Shown here piece after piece: positions 17,216 to 25,921 of a DNA stretch of 64,000 nt (its first letter is position 1; each line of letters starts with the position of its first letter). Under the pieces are notes generated by a model that was given only the letters and a program-made list of their open reading frames with translations, was not told the origin of the DNA and searched no databases. This stretch comes from Peptoniphilus lacydonensis. GTDB taxonomy: Bacteria > Bacillota > Clostridia > Tissierellales > Peptoniphilaceae. The position numbers were made by a program, and so were the translations under genes. The stretch covers positions 306,836-370,835 of the forward strand of contig NZ_FNWF01000002.1 in NCBI RefSeq assembly GCF_900106515.1, in the 5' to 3' direction.

Positions 17216-17856
17216 AAAATTTCCTTAAAAGATTTTATATTTCCTCTAGTTTTATCTTTTTCAAAAATTGCAGACCCAGCAACTAGAATATCTGCTCCTG
17301 CATCCAAAATCTCTTTTGCATTATCAAGTTTTACTCCACCATCAACTTCAATTAAAGTTTCTAAATTTCTTTTTTCAATTATTTTTTTTATCTCTTTAAT
17401 TTTTCTAAGAGAAGATGGAATAAATTTTTGTCCACCAAAACCTGGATTTACACTCATTACAAGAACTAAATCTAGTTTTTCCAAATTATAATCTAAAACT
17501 CCTAAGCTATCTCCAGGATTGAGTGCAAGCCCTGTTTTTTTACCAAAAGATCTTATTATAGATAAAGTTCTATCTAAATGTTTTGTTGTGCTTGGATGAA
17601 TTGTAATAATATCTGAACCAGATTTTACAAATTCTTCAATATAATTTTCAGGTTTTTCAATCATAAGATGTGTATCAAAGGGTATTTCTGTTAAAGGTCT
17701 TAAACTTTTTACAATCCCTGGACCATAGGAAATATTTGGCACATAATTGCCATCCATTATGTCTAGATGAATGAAGTCGACTTTCTCCTCATTCAAAATT
17801 TTAAATTCTTTTTCTAAATTTGTAAAATCTGCTGAAAGTAGTGAAGGTGAAATCAT
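17212..17856 (-). CDS. rpe: ribulose-phosphate 3-epimerase
   Basis: 214-aa TIM-barrel enzyme interconverting ribulose 5-phosphate and xylulose 5-phosphate in the pentose phosphate pathway. Motifs present are ISPSLLSADF at the start, FIHLDIMDGNYVPNIS with the metal-binding His-Leu-Asp (about residues 29-44), THLMIEKPE, LVMSVNPGFGGQKF (about 134-147) and EVDGGVKLDNA with a phosphate loop after it. Its ATG overlaps the rsgA stop by one base and its end overlaps thiN by 4 bp, so it is translationally coupled. Confidence 0.96.
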   Translation of the reverse strand: MISPSLLSADFTNLEKEFKILNEEKVDFIHLDIMDGNYVPNISYGPGIVKSLRPLTEIPFDTHLMIEKPENYIEEFVKSGSDIITIHPSTTKHLDRTLSIIRSFGKKTGLALNPGDSLGVLDYNLEKLDLVLVMSVNPGFGGQKFIPSSLRKIKEIKKIIEKRNLETLIEVDGGVKLDNAKEILDAGADILVAGSAIFEKDKTRGNIKSFKEIL

Positions 17857-18710
17857 TAGTATTCTCCTCTTTCTTTTAATTCATTGTAAATATACTTGTA
17901 ATTTTCGTATCTTGACTTTTCTATCTGTCCCTTTTCAACTGCGTATTTTACAGCACATTTAGGTTCTTTTATATGATTACAATCGTTGAATTTACAATTA
18001 CTATAATCTTTAAATTCTCTAAAATAATTTTTAAGTTCTTCCTTGTCTATATCTAATTTCAATGAAGAAAAACCTGGTGTATCGAAAATATAAATGTCAT
18101 CTCCATATAAGATTTCTGTATGCCTAGTTGTATGTCTGCCTCTCTTAGTCTTTTCAGAAACTTTTCCAACTTCAACATCTCTATTTAAAATTAAAGATGT
18201 TATTGTAGATTTTCCAGCACCACTTACTCCACAAAAAGCAACAGTTTTTCCCTTTAAATATTTCTTTAACAAATTTACACTTTTCTCGTCATCTTTTGAA
18301 ATCAAAAAAGTTTTAAATCCAGAATTTTTATAGATTTTTTCTAAATTATCTGCATCCTCTTTATTTAAATCACATTTATTAATTGCAATTGCAACATCAA
18401 TTCCTTGGTGCTCTGCTTGTACTATAGTCTTATCTATTATCATAAAATTGTATTTTGGATCCATTACTGGTATCACTATGAGAGCCAAATCTACATTGCT
18501 AACTTTTGGTCTTGTGAGTATATTTTTTCTGGGATATACTTTTTCAATATATCCCAGAGTTTTTTCTTCATATTTAAATTCTACATCATCGCCTACTATT
18601 GGTTCTACTTTTAAATGTCTAAAATTTCCTCTAGCTCTAGTTTCAAAAATTTTATCTCCAGACTTAATATAGTAAAATCCTCCAGTGAGCTTTATAATTT
18701 TTCCTATCAT
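17856..18710 (-). CDS. rsgA: small ribosomal subunit biogenesis GTPase RsgA
   Basis: 284-aa circularly permuted GTPase that assists late 30S maturation. It has an N-terminal OB-fold (residues 1-65), then the permuted G motifs in the order INKCDLN (G4, about 109), GVSGAGKST (G1, about 160) and DTPGFSSL (G3, about 200). A C-terminal zinc knuckle CKFNDCNHIKEPKC lies at about 234-248. It is overlapped by one base at both ends (prkC upstream, rpe downstream) in the conserved prpC-prkC-rsgA-rpe-thiN operon. Confidence 0.96.
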   Translation of the reverse strand: MIGKIIKLTGGFYYIKSGDKIFETRARGNFRHLKVEPIVGDDVEFKYEEKTLGYIEKVYPRKNILTRPKVSNVDLALIVIPVMDPKYNFMIIDKTIVQAEHQGIDVAIAINKCDLNKEDADNLEKIYKNSGFKTFLISKDDEKSVNLLKKYLKGKTVAFCGVSGAGKSTITSLILNRDVEVGKVSEKTKRGRHTTRHTEILYGDDIYIFDTPGFSSLKLDIDKEELKNYFREFKDYSNCKFNDCNHIKEPKCAVKYAVEKGQIEKSRYENYKYIYNELKERGEY

Positions 18711-20686
18711 TATTTTATCGTCTCTGTTTTAGCAATATTGCCATCAACGTAAATATTGTATTCGCCTGGACCAATTAGTTCAACAGTTGTCGTTTCACCA
18801 GAATCTATATTGTAATTCCAAACAGACTGTGCACTAATTTTATTTCCCTTTGCATCTTTAACTCTTTCTGCAGTAACTTTGTGAGTTTCTCCATCATCGG
18901 GAACTTTAACTTTTACATTATTTACTTTATTGTATCCATTTTCATTTTCTTCAGTAGTATCTTCATTTTCTTCTTCATCATCAGATGCACCCTTTGAAAT
19001 ATATAGAGTAACTGTTGAACCCTTTTCAACTGTTTCTCCTGCTTTAGGATCCATATCATAAACTTGTCCTTCGGCAACCTTATTGCTATTTCCATTTTCA
19101 ATTACAACTGTAATTCCTAAACTCTTTAATTGATTTACAACTACGTCTTGATCCATTCCTTTGTAATCGCTTAATACAACTGGAGTTTTGTCAACTCCTT
19201 TAGAAATTATAACCTTTACAGCTGTACCTCTCTTGACAGAATATCCTCCATCAGGATTTGAATAAATAACTTTTCCTTCTTCAACTTCTTCATTAAATTC
19301 TTCTTCAACAGAACCGAGCTTTAATGAATTTTCTTTTAAAGTTTTTTCTGCTTCTTCCTGTGTAAGACCTTTTAATGGTGGAACTGGAACAGAATCTGGA
19401 AGTTCATTTATTGCTAGTTTAACAGTAGAGCCTTTTTCCACTTCGCTTCCCTTTTCTGGATTTTGTTCCAAGACAACTCCATCTGGTTTATTTTCATCTT
19501 CTACTGTACTTACATCTAATACAAGACCTTGTGCTTCAATTAATTCTTTTGCTTCTTCTCTAGTTTTTCCTATATAATTTTCTACAACAATTTTTTCAAC
19601 TTTATCATCACTTTTCATTCCTTTAATAGCCTTTGGCACTACGTAAATTAGAAGAGCAATAATAATTATTGCCGAAAAAACTCCAAGTATTGCAGGTGCA
19701 ACTGATTTTTTCTTTTTTACAACTTTTTTTGGTTTGCTTTTTTTATTATTATCTGTTCTTTTTAAATTATTTCTTTCCGATCTTCTACTTATTGGTGGTG
19801 TAACAACAGTTCTATCATCATCTTCTTCATAACTTCTATTTACAGTAAAAGTTTTTGCACCAATAGTATAATCCTTAATATCTCTAATTAAATCAAAAAC
19901 ATCTTCGTATCTATCATTTGGATCTTTTTCTGTCATCTTTAAAACAAGTGCATCAACAGAAGGATCTATACTTTTTATATAATCAGAAGGCTTTGGCATC
20001 TGTGATTGAACTTGCATAAGTGCAACAGAAACAGGATTGTCTGCATCAAAAGGAAGTCTTCCTGTCAACATCTCAAAAAGAACAATTCCAAGAGAATAAA
20101 TATCCGATCTATTGTCAACTTTAGCTCCTCTTGCTTGTTCTGGTGAAAAATAATGGACAGACCCCATTACAGCATTAGTCGCAGTTACAGTAGTGTTGTC
20201 TGCTACTCTTGCAATTCCAAAGTCTGTAACTTTTATTCTATCATCTCTAGTTACCATTATATTTTGTGACTTGATATCTCTATGGACAATATGTTTTGAA
20301 TGGGCAACTTTTAATGCTTCTGCAATTTGAATACAATAATTTAAAGCTCTCTTTTCAGAAAGTCTACCTTCGTCATTTATTAAATCTTTTAAAGTTTTAC
20401 CATCAATATATTCCATTACAATGTAGTGAACTTCTTTGTCATCTATTTTCTCAGTTCCAACATCATAAATACTTACAATGTTTGGATGAGAAATGCTCGC
20501 AGCAGCAAGAGATTCTCTCTTAAACTTCCTTATAAAGTTATTATCCTCATTGTACTCCAATTTCAAAACTTTTATGGCAACAATTCTATCTAACTTTCTA
20601 TCGTGAGCTTTAAAAACATTGCCCATGCCGCCTGTTCCGATCTTTTCTAATATTTCATATCTATTTGCTAAAATTTTATTTATCAT
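18710..20686 (-). CDS. prkC: Stk1/PrkC family Ser/Thr kinase with PASTA domains
   Basis: 658-aa membrane kinase that senses muropeptides or lipid II and controls cell-wall and growth functions. The N-terminal kinase domain (about 10-270) has GTGGMGNVFKA, AIKVLK, the catalytic HRDIKSQNIM and TDFGIARV. A basic juxtamembrane stretch and one transmembrane helix (about 332-355) follow. Outside are three PASTA repeats (about 365-430, 433-502, 503-570), an acidic linker and a small C-terminal beta domain. I take the ATG at 20686 (site GTAGGTG); the longer frame to 20701 overlaps the phosphatase gene and lacks an RBS. It is paired with its phosphatase directly upstream. Confidence 0.95.
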   Translation of the reverse strand: MINKILANRYEILEKIGTGGMGNVFKAHDRKLDRIVAIKVLKLEYNEDNNFIRKFKRESLAAASISHPNIVSIYDVGTEKIDDKEVHYIVMEYIDGKTLKDLINDEGRLSEKRALNYCIQIAEALKVAHSKHIVHRDIKSQNIMVTRDDRIKVTDFGIARVADNTTVTATNAVMGSVHYFSPEQARGAKVDNRSDIYSLGIVLFEMLTGRLPFDADNPVSVALMQVQSQMPKPSDYIKSIDPSVDALVLKMTEKDPNDRYEDVFDLIRDIKDYTIGAKTFTVNRSYEEDDDRTVVTPPISRRSERNNLKRTDNNKKSKPKKVVKKKKSVAPAILGVFSAIIIIALLIYVVPKAIKGMKSDDKVEKIVVENYIGKTREEAKELIEAQGLVLDVSTVEDENKPDGVVLEQNPEKGSEVEKGSTVKLAINELPDSVPVPPLKGLTQEEAEKTLKENSLKLGSVEEEFNEEVEEGKVIYSNPDGGYSVKRGTAVKVIISKGVDKTPVVLSDYKGMDQDVVVNQLKSLGITVVIENGNSNKVAEGQVYDMDPKAGETVEKGSTVTLYISKGASDDEEENEDTTEENENGYNKVNNVKVKVPDDGETHKVTAERVKDAKGNKISAQSVWNYNIDSGETTTVELIGPGEYNIYVDGNIAKTETIK

Positions 20687-20693
20687 TGTACAC

Positions 20694-21410
20694 CTACTCA
20701 TTAAATATTAAAATAAATGTAATATTATCTAAGCCACCATTTTCTAGTGCAAGATTAAGAAGAACATCCTTTGCAACTTCTGGAGTATTCTCTTTTACTA
20801 TTTTAAAAATTTCTTCATCAGAAATCATATTTGTAAGCCCATCAGAGCAAAATAAAAATATGTCATCTTTTTCTATTTTCAAGGTATTGACATAAACATC
20901 CAAAGTTTCTGTGGTTCCAAGAGCTTTTGTAAGTACATTTTTCTTGGGATGATTTTTCGCTTCTTCTTCAGTTATATCTCCTATTTCGATTAAGTAATTT
21001 ACAAAGGAATCATCCCTTGTCAACTGTTCAATACCTTTATTTATTTTATAAATTCTTGAATCTCCAATATTAGAATACACTAAAACATCTTCAAGAACAA
21101 AACCAGCTGAAACTGTTGTCCCCATGCCTCTGTAATCTTCATTGTTTTCTGAACTTTCAAAAATTTCTTTATTTGCATTTTTTATTGAAGACGATAAAAT
21201 CTCTATTACATCTTCCGTCTTTCTTATATTTTTATTTTTTTTGAAATGTGACGCTATAATATCGGTTGCCATTTTGGAAGCTTTTTCACCCGCCAAATGG
21301 CCGCCCATTCCATCAGCTAATATATATAAATTTTTTGAATCATTCACAAAATAACTGTCTTCATTATTTTTTCTATAATTTCCAACATTTGTTGCTGACA
21401 CTACTCTCAT
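20694..21410 (-). CDS. prpC: PP2C-family Ser/Thr phosphatase (Stp/PrpC)
   Basis: 238-aa metal-dependent phosphatase that reverses PrkC phosphorylation. PP2C motifs are NVGNYRKNNEDS (residues 8-19), ILADGMGGHLAGEKAS (about 31-46), YSNIGDSRIY, FCSDGLTNMISDEEI and the terminal GGLDNITFIL. Its ATG overlaps the rlmN stop (TAATG), and the kinase starts 7 bp after its stop. The rlmN-prpC-prkC order is the classic Firmicutes arrangement. Confidence 0.96.
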   Translation of the reverse strand: MRVVSATNVGNYRKNNEDSYFVNDSKNLYILADGMGGHLAGEKASKMATDIIASHFKKNKNIRKTEDVIEILSSSIKNANKEIFESSENNEDYRGMGTTVSAGFVLEDVLVYSNIGDSRIYKINKGIEQLTRDDSFVNYLIEIGDITEEEAKNHPKKNVLTKALGTTETLDVYVNTLKIEKDDIFLFCSDGLTNMISDEEIFKIVKENTPEVAKDVLLNLALENGGLDNITFILIFNE

Positions 21411-22429
21411 TATTTCACCTCAACTTTGCGCCTTAGTTGTCCACAAGAAGCGCTAATGTCCTTCCCAAGTTCTCTTCTAATAGTCACATTAAAACCTTTT
21501 TTTTCAAGTTTAGTCTTAAACTCTATTATCTCAAACTTAGAAGGTCTTTTTTCATCAAATTCATCAATAGGATTAAGTGGTATTAAATTAATATTACATT
21601 TAATATTTTTAGCAAAATCATAAATTTCTTCTACGTTTTTATCATTATCATTTTGATTTCTTATAAGGGTGTACTCGAAAGTAATCCTATTGTTTGTCTT
21701 GTTAACATAATATTCCAAAGAATCCTTTAATTCTTTTAAATTATACCTTTTATTTATTGGCATTAAACTAGATCTCTCAAAATCGTTTGTTTGATGCAAA
21801 CTTACGGCAAGATTTATTGGAATGTTTAAATCAGCCAATTCATAAATTTTATCTGCAACTCCACAAGTCGAAATTGTTATATTTCTATAACTTGTATTGT
21901 GCCCCTTTTCATCGTGTAGAATTTTAATAAATCTTATAACTTCATCAAAATTGTCAAGCGGCTCTCCACTTCCCATTAAAATAAAATTTGAAACCTTTAT
22001 ATTTAATTTATTTTCAATTTCATAAATCTCTCTTAGCATCTCTGCTGCAGTTAAATTTCTAATAAGTCCGCTTTTTGTTGAAGCACAAAAATCACATCCC
22101 ATTCTACATCCAACTTGAGTAGAAATACACTGAGCATAGCCATATTTGTACCTCATTAAAACTCCTTCAATTAAATTTTTATCTTTTAATTTAAATAGAA
22201 ACTTTTTAGTATCATCAAGCTTCGAATCATAAATTTTATAAATTTCTGTATTATTTATTTCTTCCTTTTCTATTATAGAGAGAGCCTTCGCCGAAAGATT
22301 TGAATTTTCTACATCAATCCTCTTTTTATCATGAAAAAATGTAAAAAGTTGTGTCCCTCTAAAAGACTTTTCACCATTCTTTTCAAAAAAATCGCAAAGT
22401 TCATCTAAGTACATAGAATTTAATTCCAT
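21410..22429 (-). CDS. rlmN: 23S rRNA (adenine2503-C2)-methyltransferase
   Basis: 339-aa radical-SAM enzyme that methylates A2503 in 23S rRNA and also A37 of some tRNAs. The [4Fe-4S] motif CRMGCDFCAS is at about residues 108-117. LMGSGEPLDNF (about 150) and VSLHQTNDFERSSLMPI (about 205) are family landmarks, and the C-terminal catalytic cysteine is in SASCGQLR. Length is normal. Site AGGTGATT upstream of the ATG. It follows rsmB after a terminator-like hairpin. Confidence 0.96.
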   Translation of the reverse strand: MELNSMYLDELCDFFEKNGEKSFRGTQLFTFFHDKKRIDVENSNLSAKALSIIEKEEINNTEIYKIYDSKLDDTKKFLFKLKDKNLIEGVLMRYKYGYAQCISTQVGCRMGCDFCASTKSGLIRNLTAAEMLREIYEIENKLNIKVSNFILMGSGEPLDNFDEVIRFIKILHDEKGHNTSYRNITISTCGVADKIYELADLNIPINLAVSLHQTNDFERSSLMPINKRYNLKELKDSLEYYVNKTNNRITFEYTLIRNQNDNDKNVEEIYDFAKNIKCNINLIPLNPIDEFDEKRPSKFEIIEFKTKLEKKGFNVTIRRELGKDISASCGQLRRKVEVK

Positions 22430-22505
22430 TAAATCACCTATTCATTTATTTATTATATCATTAGATATGAACAATAAAAATAGATTTAATAAAATTAATT
22501 ATATA

Positions 22506-22532
22506 CAAAAAAGGCTGTGAAAATCACAACCC
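22506..22532 (-). terminator. hairpin between rsmB and rlmN
   Basis: On the minus strand, GGTTGTG/CACAGCC (22525-22531 with 22513-22519; one G-U pair) is followed by TTTTTTG. It overlaps the rsmB stop codon and should reduce read-through into rlmN-prpC-prkC. Confidence 0.75.
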
Positions 22533-23822
22533 AATTTTTTCTAGAAGTACAATTGAAAATCCATCTGTATCATCAACAGAAGGAAATAATTTTAAAACTT
22601 CTTTATTTCTTAATTTTTTTATTTTAAAATTTTCATTTTCTTCTAAAAATTTATAGACTACATCTTCATTTTCTATTTTTGAAAGAGAACAAGTAGAATA
22701 TACTAAATGTCCACCCAACTTTAAATAATTTTTTGCATTTCCTAAAATTTTAATTTGAATTTCTGAAAGATTTTTTAAATCTTTTATGTCCTTATTCCAC
22801 TTTATATCAGGTTTTTTTCTATAAAGTCCCGTTCCAGAGCAAGGTGCATCCACTAATACATAATCAAATTTATCCAAAAAATCTTTATTTAAAATTTCTG
22901 CATCATTTATAAATGTTTTTATGTTTTTAACGCCAAGCCTTCTTGCGTTTTCTTCAATTAATTTAATCTTCTTTTTTGACTTATCACAAGCTACTATTTC
23001 TCCTGTATTTTCCATTATTTCAGCAAGATGAGTGCTCTTGCCACCTGGCGCTGCGCATAAATCTAAAACTTTTGAGTCTTTACTTGGATTTAAAAAAGTT
23101 GAAACTAAAATAGATCCCAAATCTTGAACATAAAATTCTCCATTTTCAAAATATTTTGTATCAATAATTCCCCTTGGATTTAAAATATTTATCGCATTCT
23201 TAAAATTTGTATCTTCTATCTCAAATCCATCATTAGTTAAACTTTTTATCAATTCTTCTCTATTTGTCTTTAAAGTATTTACTCTAATCGTAAAAGAAGG
23301 CTTTTCATTATTTGCCTTCAAAAGCTTTTTCGTAAAGTCTTCTCCATAATTATTATAAAAATACTCTGTATAAAATTTTGGATGAGAATAAAATGTAGAC
23401 AAATTGTCTATACTGTTTTTTATCTTTACTTGTGGTACATCTTCTTTTGAAATAGCTCTAAGAATTCCATTTGTAAAAGCTATCGATCCCTTATTTCCAT
23501 AAATTTTTGCAAGATTAACAGATTCATCTACAATAGAATATTCTGGAACTTTGTCCAAAAAATACATCTGATAAATTGCCATTTCTAAAATAGAAAGAAT
23601 TATCCTGTGAATTCTATTAAATTTTATTTTAGAATTTATTTTTATCACATAATCTAAATAACTTCTATTGCGAACTACTCCTGTAGTTATCTCCTTTACA
23701 AAATTATAATCCCTCTCATCAATTCTTGATTTCTTTAAAATTTCAAGAGATTCTTCTAAAAATGCCCCCTTATAGAGGACATCGTTAAGTATTAATAATG
23801 CTTTTTCTCTTGTGCTTTTCAT
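22524..23822 (-). CDS. rsmB: 16S rRNA (cytosine967-C5)-methyltransferase
   Basis: 432-aa SAM-dependent enzyme modifying C967 of 16S rRNA. An N-terminal NusB-like RNA-binding domain occupies residues 1-140 and a Rossmann methyltransferase the rest. SAM loop VLDLCAAPGGKSTHL is at about 246-260, the motif DAPCSGTGLYRKKPD at about 316-330 with one active cysteine, and VYSTCSLSKIENE at about 373-385 with the second. The ATG at 23822 overlaps the upstream TGA stop (TGATG); a TTG one codon earlier is unlikely. Confidence 0.95.
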   Translation of the reverse strand: MKSTREKALLILNDVLYKGAFLEESLEILKKSRIDERDYNFVKEITTGVVRNRSYLDYVIKINSKIKFNRIHRIILSILEMAIYQMYFLDKVPEYSIVDESVNLAKIYGNKGSIAFTNGILRAISKEDVPQVKIKNSIDNLSTFYSHPKFYTEYFYNNYGEDFTKKLLKANNEKPSFTIRVNTLKTNREELIKSLTNDGFEIEDTNFKNAINILNPRGIIDTKYFENGEFYVQDLGSILVSTFLNPSKDSKVLDLCAAPGGKSTHLAEIMENTGEIVACDKSKKKIKLIEENARRLGVKNIKTFINDAEILNKDFLDKFDYVLVDAPCSGTGLYRKKPDIKWNKDIKDLKNLSEIQIKILGNAKNYLKLGGHLVYSTCSLSKIENEDVVYKFLEENENFKIKKLRNKEVLKLFPSVDDTDGFSIVLLEKIGL

Positions 23823-24511
23823 CAATCTCTTCTTCCAAAAATACTTAAAAGTCTTAAAAATTGTCCTATTGCTACAATTGTTGATGCAACATAAGTAAGT
23901 GCTGCTGCATCTAAGACTTCTTTAGTTCCAACTAAATCTTCTTCTGTTATTATTCCATTTGCAAGTTCTTTCTTTGCTCTGTTAGATGCGTCAAACTCAA
24001 CTGGAAGTGTTACAATTTGAAATAAAACTGCAAAGAAAAATAAAGCTATACCCAACTTTGTAAAAAATACTGAAAAGAAAAAACCAAGTATTATTAATAT
24101 AAAGCTAAGTTGTGTCCCTAGATTTGCAAGTGGAACTAATGCAGCCCTGAACTTTAAAGGTACATATTCTACTGAATCTTGAATTGCATGTCCAACTTCA
24201 TGTGCTGCAATAGAAACTGATGCAACTGAATTTTTGTAATATACATCTCTCGATAAATTTAAAGTTTTATCTCTTGGATCGTAGTGATCAGACAATTCTC
24301 CATCTACTAAATTTATCTCTACAAAATTAAGTCCATTTCTATCTAAAATTTTTCTAGCAACTTCTGCTCCACTTAAATTTGTGGATGATCCAATTTTTTT
24401 GTATTTTTCATACGCAGAACTTATCTTAGCTTGTGCATAAAAAGCAAGTATTAGTCCTGGTAAAATATAAATAAAATAACTGTAATCATAGTAATAATAC
24501 GACCCAAACAT
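23822..24511 (-). CDS. membrane zinc metallopeptidase (YugP family)
   Basis: 229-aa membrane protein with an N-terminal helix (about residues 8-26) and a zinc-binding HEVGHAIQD motif at about 103-111. Several further helices follow in the C-terminal half, with VPLANLGTQLSF and LPVEFDASNRA. This is the layout of the YugP/DUF2268-like neutral zinc metallopeptidases, whose substrates are not known. It lies between fmt and rsmB with 1-bp overlaps both ways, a common anaerobe arrangement. Called by motif and context only. Confidence 0.85.
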   Translation of the reverse strand: MFGSYYYYDYSYFIYILPGLILAFYAQAKISSAYEKYKKIGSSTNLSGAEVARKILDRNGLNFVEINLVDGELSDHYDPRDKTLNLSRDVYYKNSVASVSIAAHEVGHAIQDSVEYVPLKFRAALVPLANLGTQLSFILIILGFFFSVFFTKLGIALFFFAVLFQIVTLPVEFDASNRAKKELANGIITEEDLVGTKEVLDAAALTYVASTIVAIGQFLRLLSIFGRRD

Positions 24512-25434
24512 TATTTCCCTCCTATTAAATAATTTTCTTCAAACTTATTTCCACGCAAGAAATCTTCTATTGCCATGACTCTTTTCCCTGGAGCTTGTAT
24601 TTTTTTTACAGATATTGCTCCATCGCACGTTTTTATTACAAGTTCATCCTTCGCCTTTAAAATTTTCCCTGCTTCTTTTTCTAAATTACATGAAACAATT
24701 TCTGCGTCAAAAACTTTATAAACTTTGTCATTGTAACTAAATTTTGCACCGTAATGAGGAGAAAGGCCTCTTACTTTATTTACAATATTTTTTGAAGTAT
24801 CATCAAAATCTAATTTTAAATCATCCTTTAAAATCTTATGAGCATAGGTTTTCTTAGAATCATCTTGCTCTTTGAATTTAACTTCTCCTTTTTCAACTTC
24901 TTTTATAAACTCTTCTAAAAGTTCTGAACCCATTTTGGAAAGCACTTTTTCTAACTTTCCAGCATTCATTTTATTTATTTTAATTTCTTTTATGGAAGAA
25001 ACTGCCCCAGAATCAAGTCCTTCTTCAACTTTCATAAGGCTAACTCCACTTTTTTCATATCCTTCCATAATTGCCCTATTAATTGGAGCTGCCCCTCTAA
25101 GTTTTGGCAAAATTGATGCGTGAATATTTACAATATATTTTGGGATTTCTATTAACTCCTTTGACAAAACTTGTCCATAGGCAACTACAACAATTATATC
25201 AGGGCTTACTTTTTTTATCTTTTCTAGAGATTCTTTAGAATTAACATCATGAGGTTGAAAAACTTCTATGCCAAGTTCTTCTGCTTTTACTTTTACAGCT
25301 GTCTTTGTAACTTTCTTTCCTCTTCCCCTTTTTTTATCTTCTTGAGAAATTACAAGAGAAATATCTCCAAGACTATTTAATTTTTCTAAAATAGGAACAG
25401 AAAACTCAGGCGTTCCCATAAAAATAAATTTCAT
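24511..25434 (-). CDS. fmt: methionyl-tRNA formyltransferase
   Basis: 307-aa enzyme that formylates initiator Met-tRNA using 10-formyl-THF. It opens with FMGTPEFSVPIL. The catalytic loop is NIHASILPKLRGAAPINRAI at about 105-124, with the family Asn, His and a downstream Asp in GLDSGAV. The C-terminal OB-like tRNA-binding domain has LSPHYGA and IQAPGKRVM. It directly follows def with a 1-bp overlap; def and fmt form the N-terminal formyl cycle. Confidence 0.96.
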   Translation of the reverse strand: MKFIFMGTPEFSVPILEKLNSLGDISLVISQEDKKRGRGKKVTKTAVKVKAEELGIEVFQPHDVNSKESLEKIKKVSPDIIVVVAYGQVLSKELIEIPKYIVNIHASILPKLRGAAPINRAIMEGYEKSGVSLMKVEEGLDSGAVSSIKEIKINKMNAGKLEKVLSKMGSELLEEFIKEVEKGEVKFKEQDDSKKTYAHKILKDDLKLDFDDTSKNIVNKVRGLSPHYGAKFSYNDKVYKVFDAEIVSCNLEKEAGKILKAKDELVIKTCDGAISVKKIQAPGKRVMAIEDFLRGNKFEENYLIGGK

Positions 25435-25913
25435 TAGTCCTCCTCATCTTTAGCTTCATACATTTCTATTGCTTTATCTGTGTATAAAATTCCATCGAGA
25501 TGATCCATTTCGTGTTGAATTATGCGAGCAAGAAAATCTTCTGCTTCCATTATTTTCTCTTTTCCAGTCAAATCATTGTACTTAACTTTTATATTTTTTG
25601 CTCTTTTTACAATTCCTTGTTTTCCTGGGATAGAAAGACATCCTTCCATAGAGATTTCTTCTCCTTCTTTTTCCAAAATAACTGGATTTAACATATAGAA
25701 TCTTTTGTTTTCTTCTTCATCTCTATTATCAACTACAATTAATCTTTTTAAAATTCCAACTTGAGGAGCAGCAAGTCCAACCCCATAAGCTACATCCATA
25801 GTTTCATACATATCATCAATTAAAACTTCTAATGTATTATTAAAATTCGCAACTATCTTTGACTTTTTTCTAAGTATTGGATCTTCATCCGTTCTTATTT
25901 TTCTTATTGCCAT
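25434..25913 (-). CDS. def: peptide deformylase
   Basis: 159-aa metalloenzyme removing the N-formyl group from nascent proteins. All three deformylase motifs are present: GVGLAAPQVG (about 44-53), EGCLSIPG (about 89-96, metal-binding Cys) and QHEMDHLDG (about 131-139, HExxH). Length is typical of type 1 enzymes. RBS AGGTGAT. It lies between priA and fmt in the conserved order priA-def-fmt. Confidence 0.96.
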   Translation of the reverse strand: MAIRKIRTDEDPILRKKSKIVANFNNTLEVLIDDMYETMDVAYGVGLAAPQVGILKRLIVVDNRDEEENKRFYMLNPVILEKEGEEISMEGCLSIPGKQGIVKRAKNIKVKYNDLTGKEKIMEAEDFLARIIQHEMDHLDGILYTDKAIEMYEAKDEED

Positions 25914-25921
25914 TTAATCAC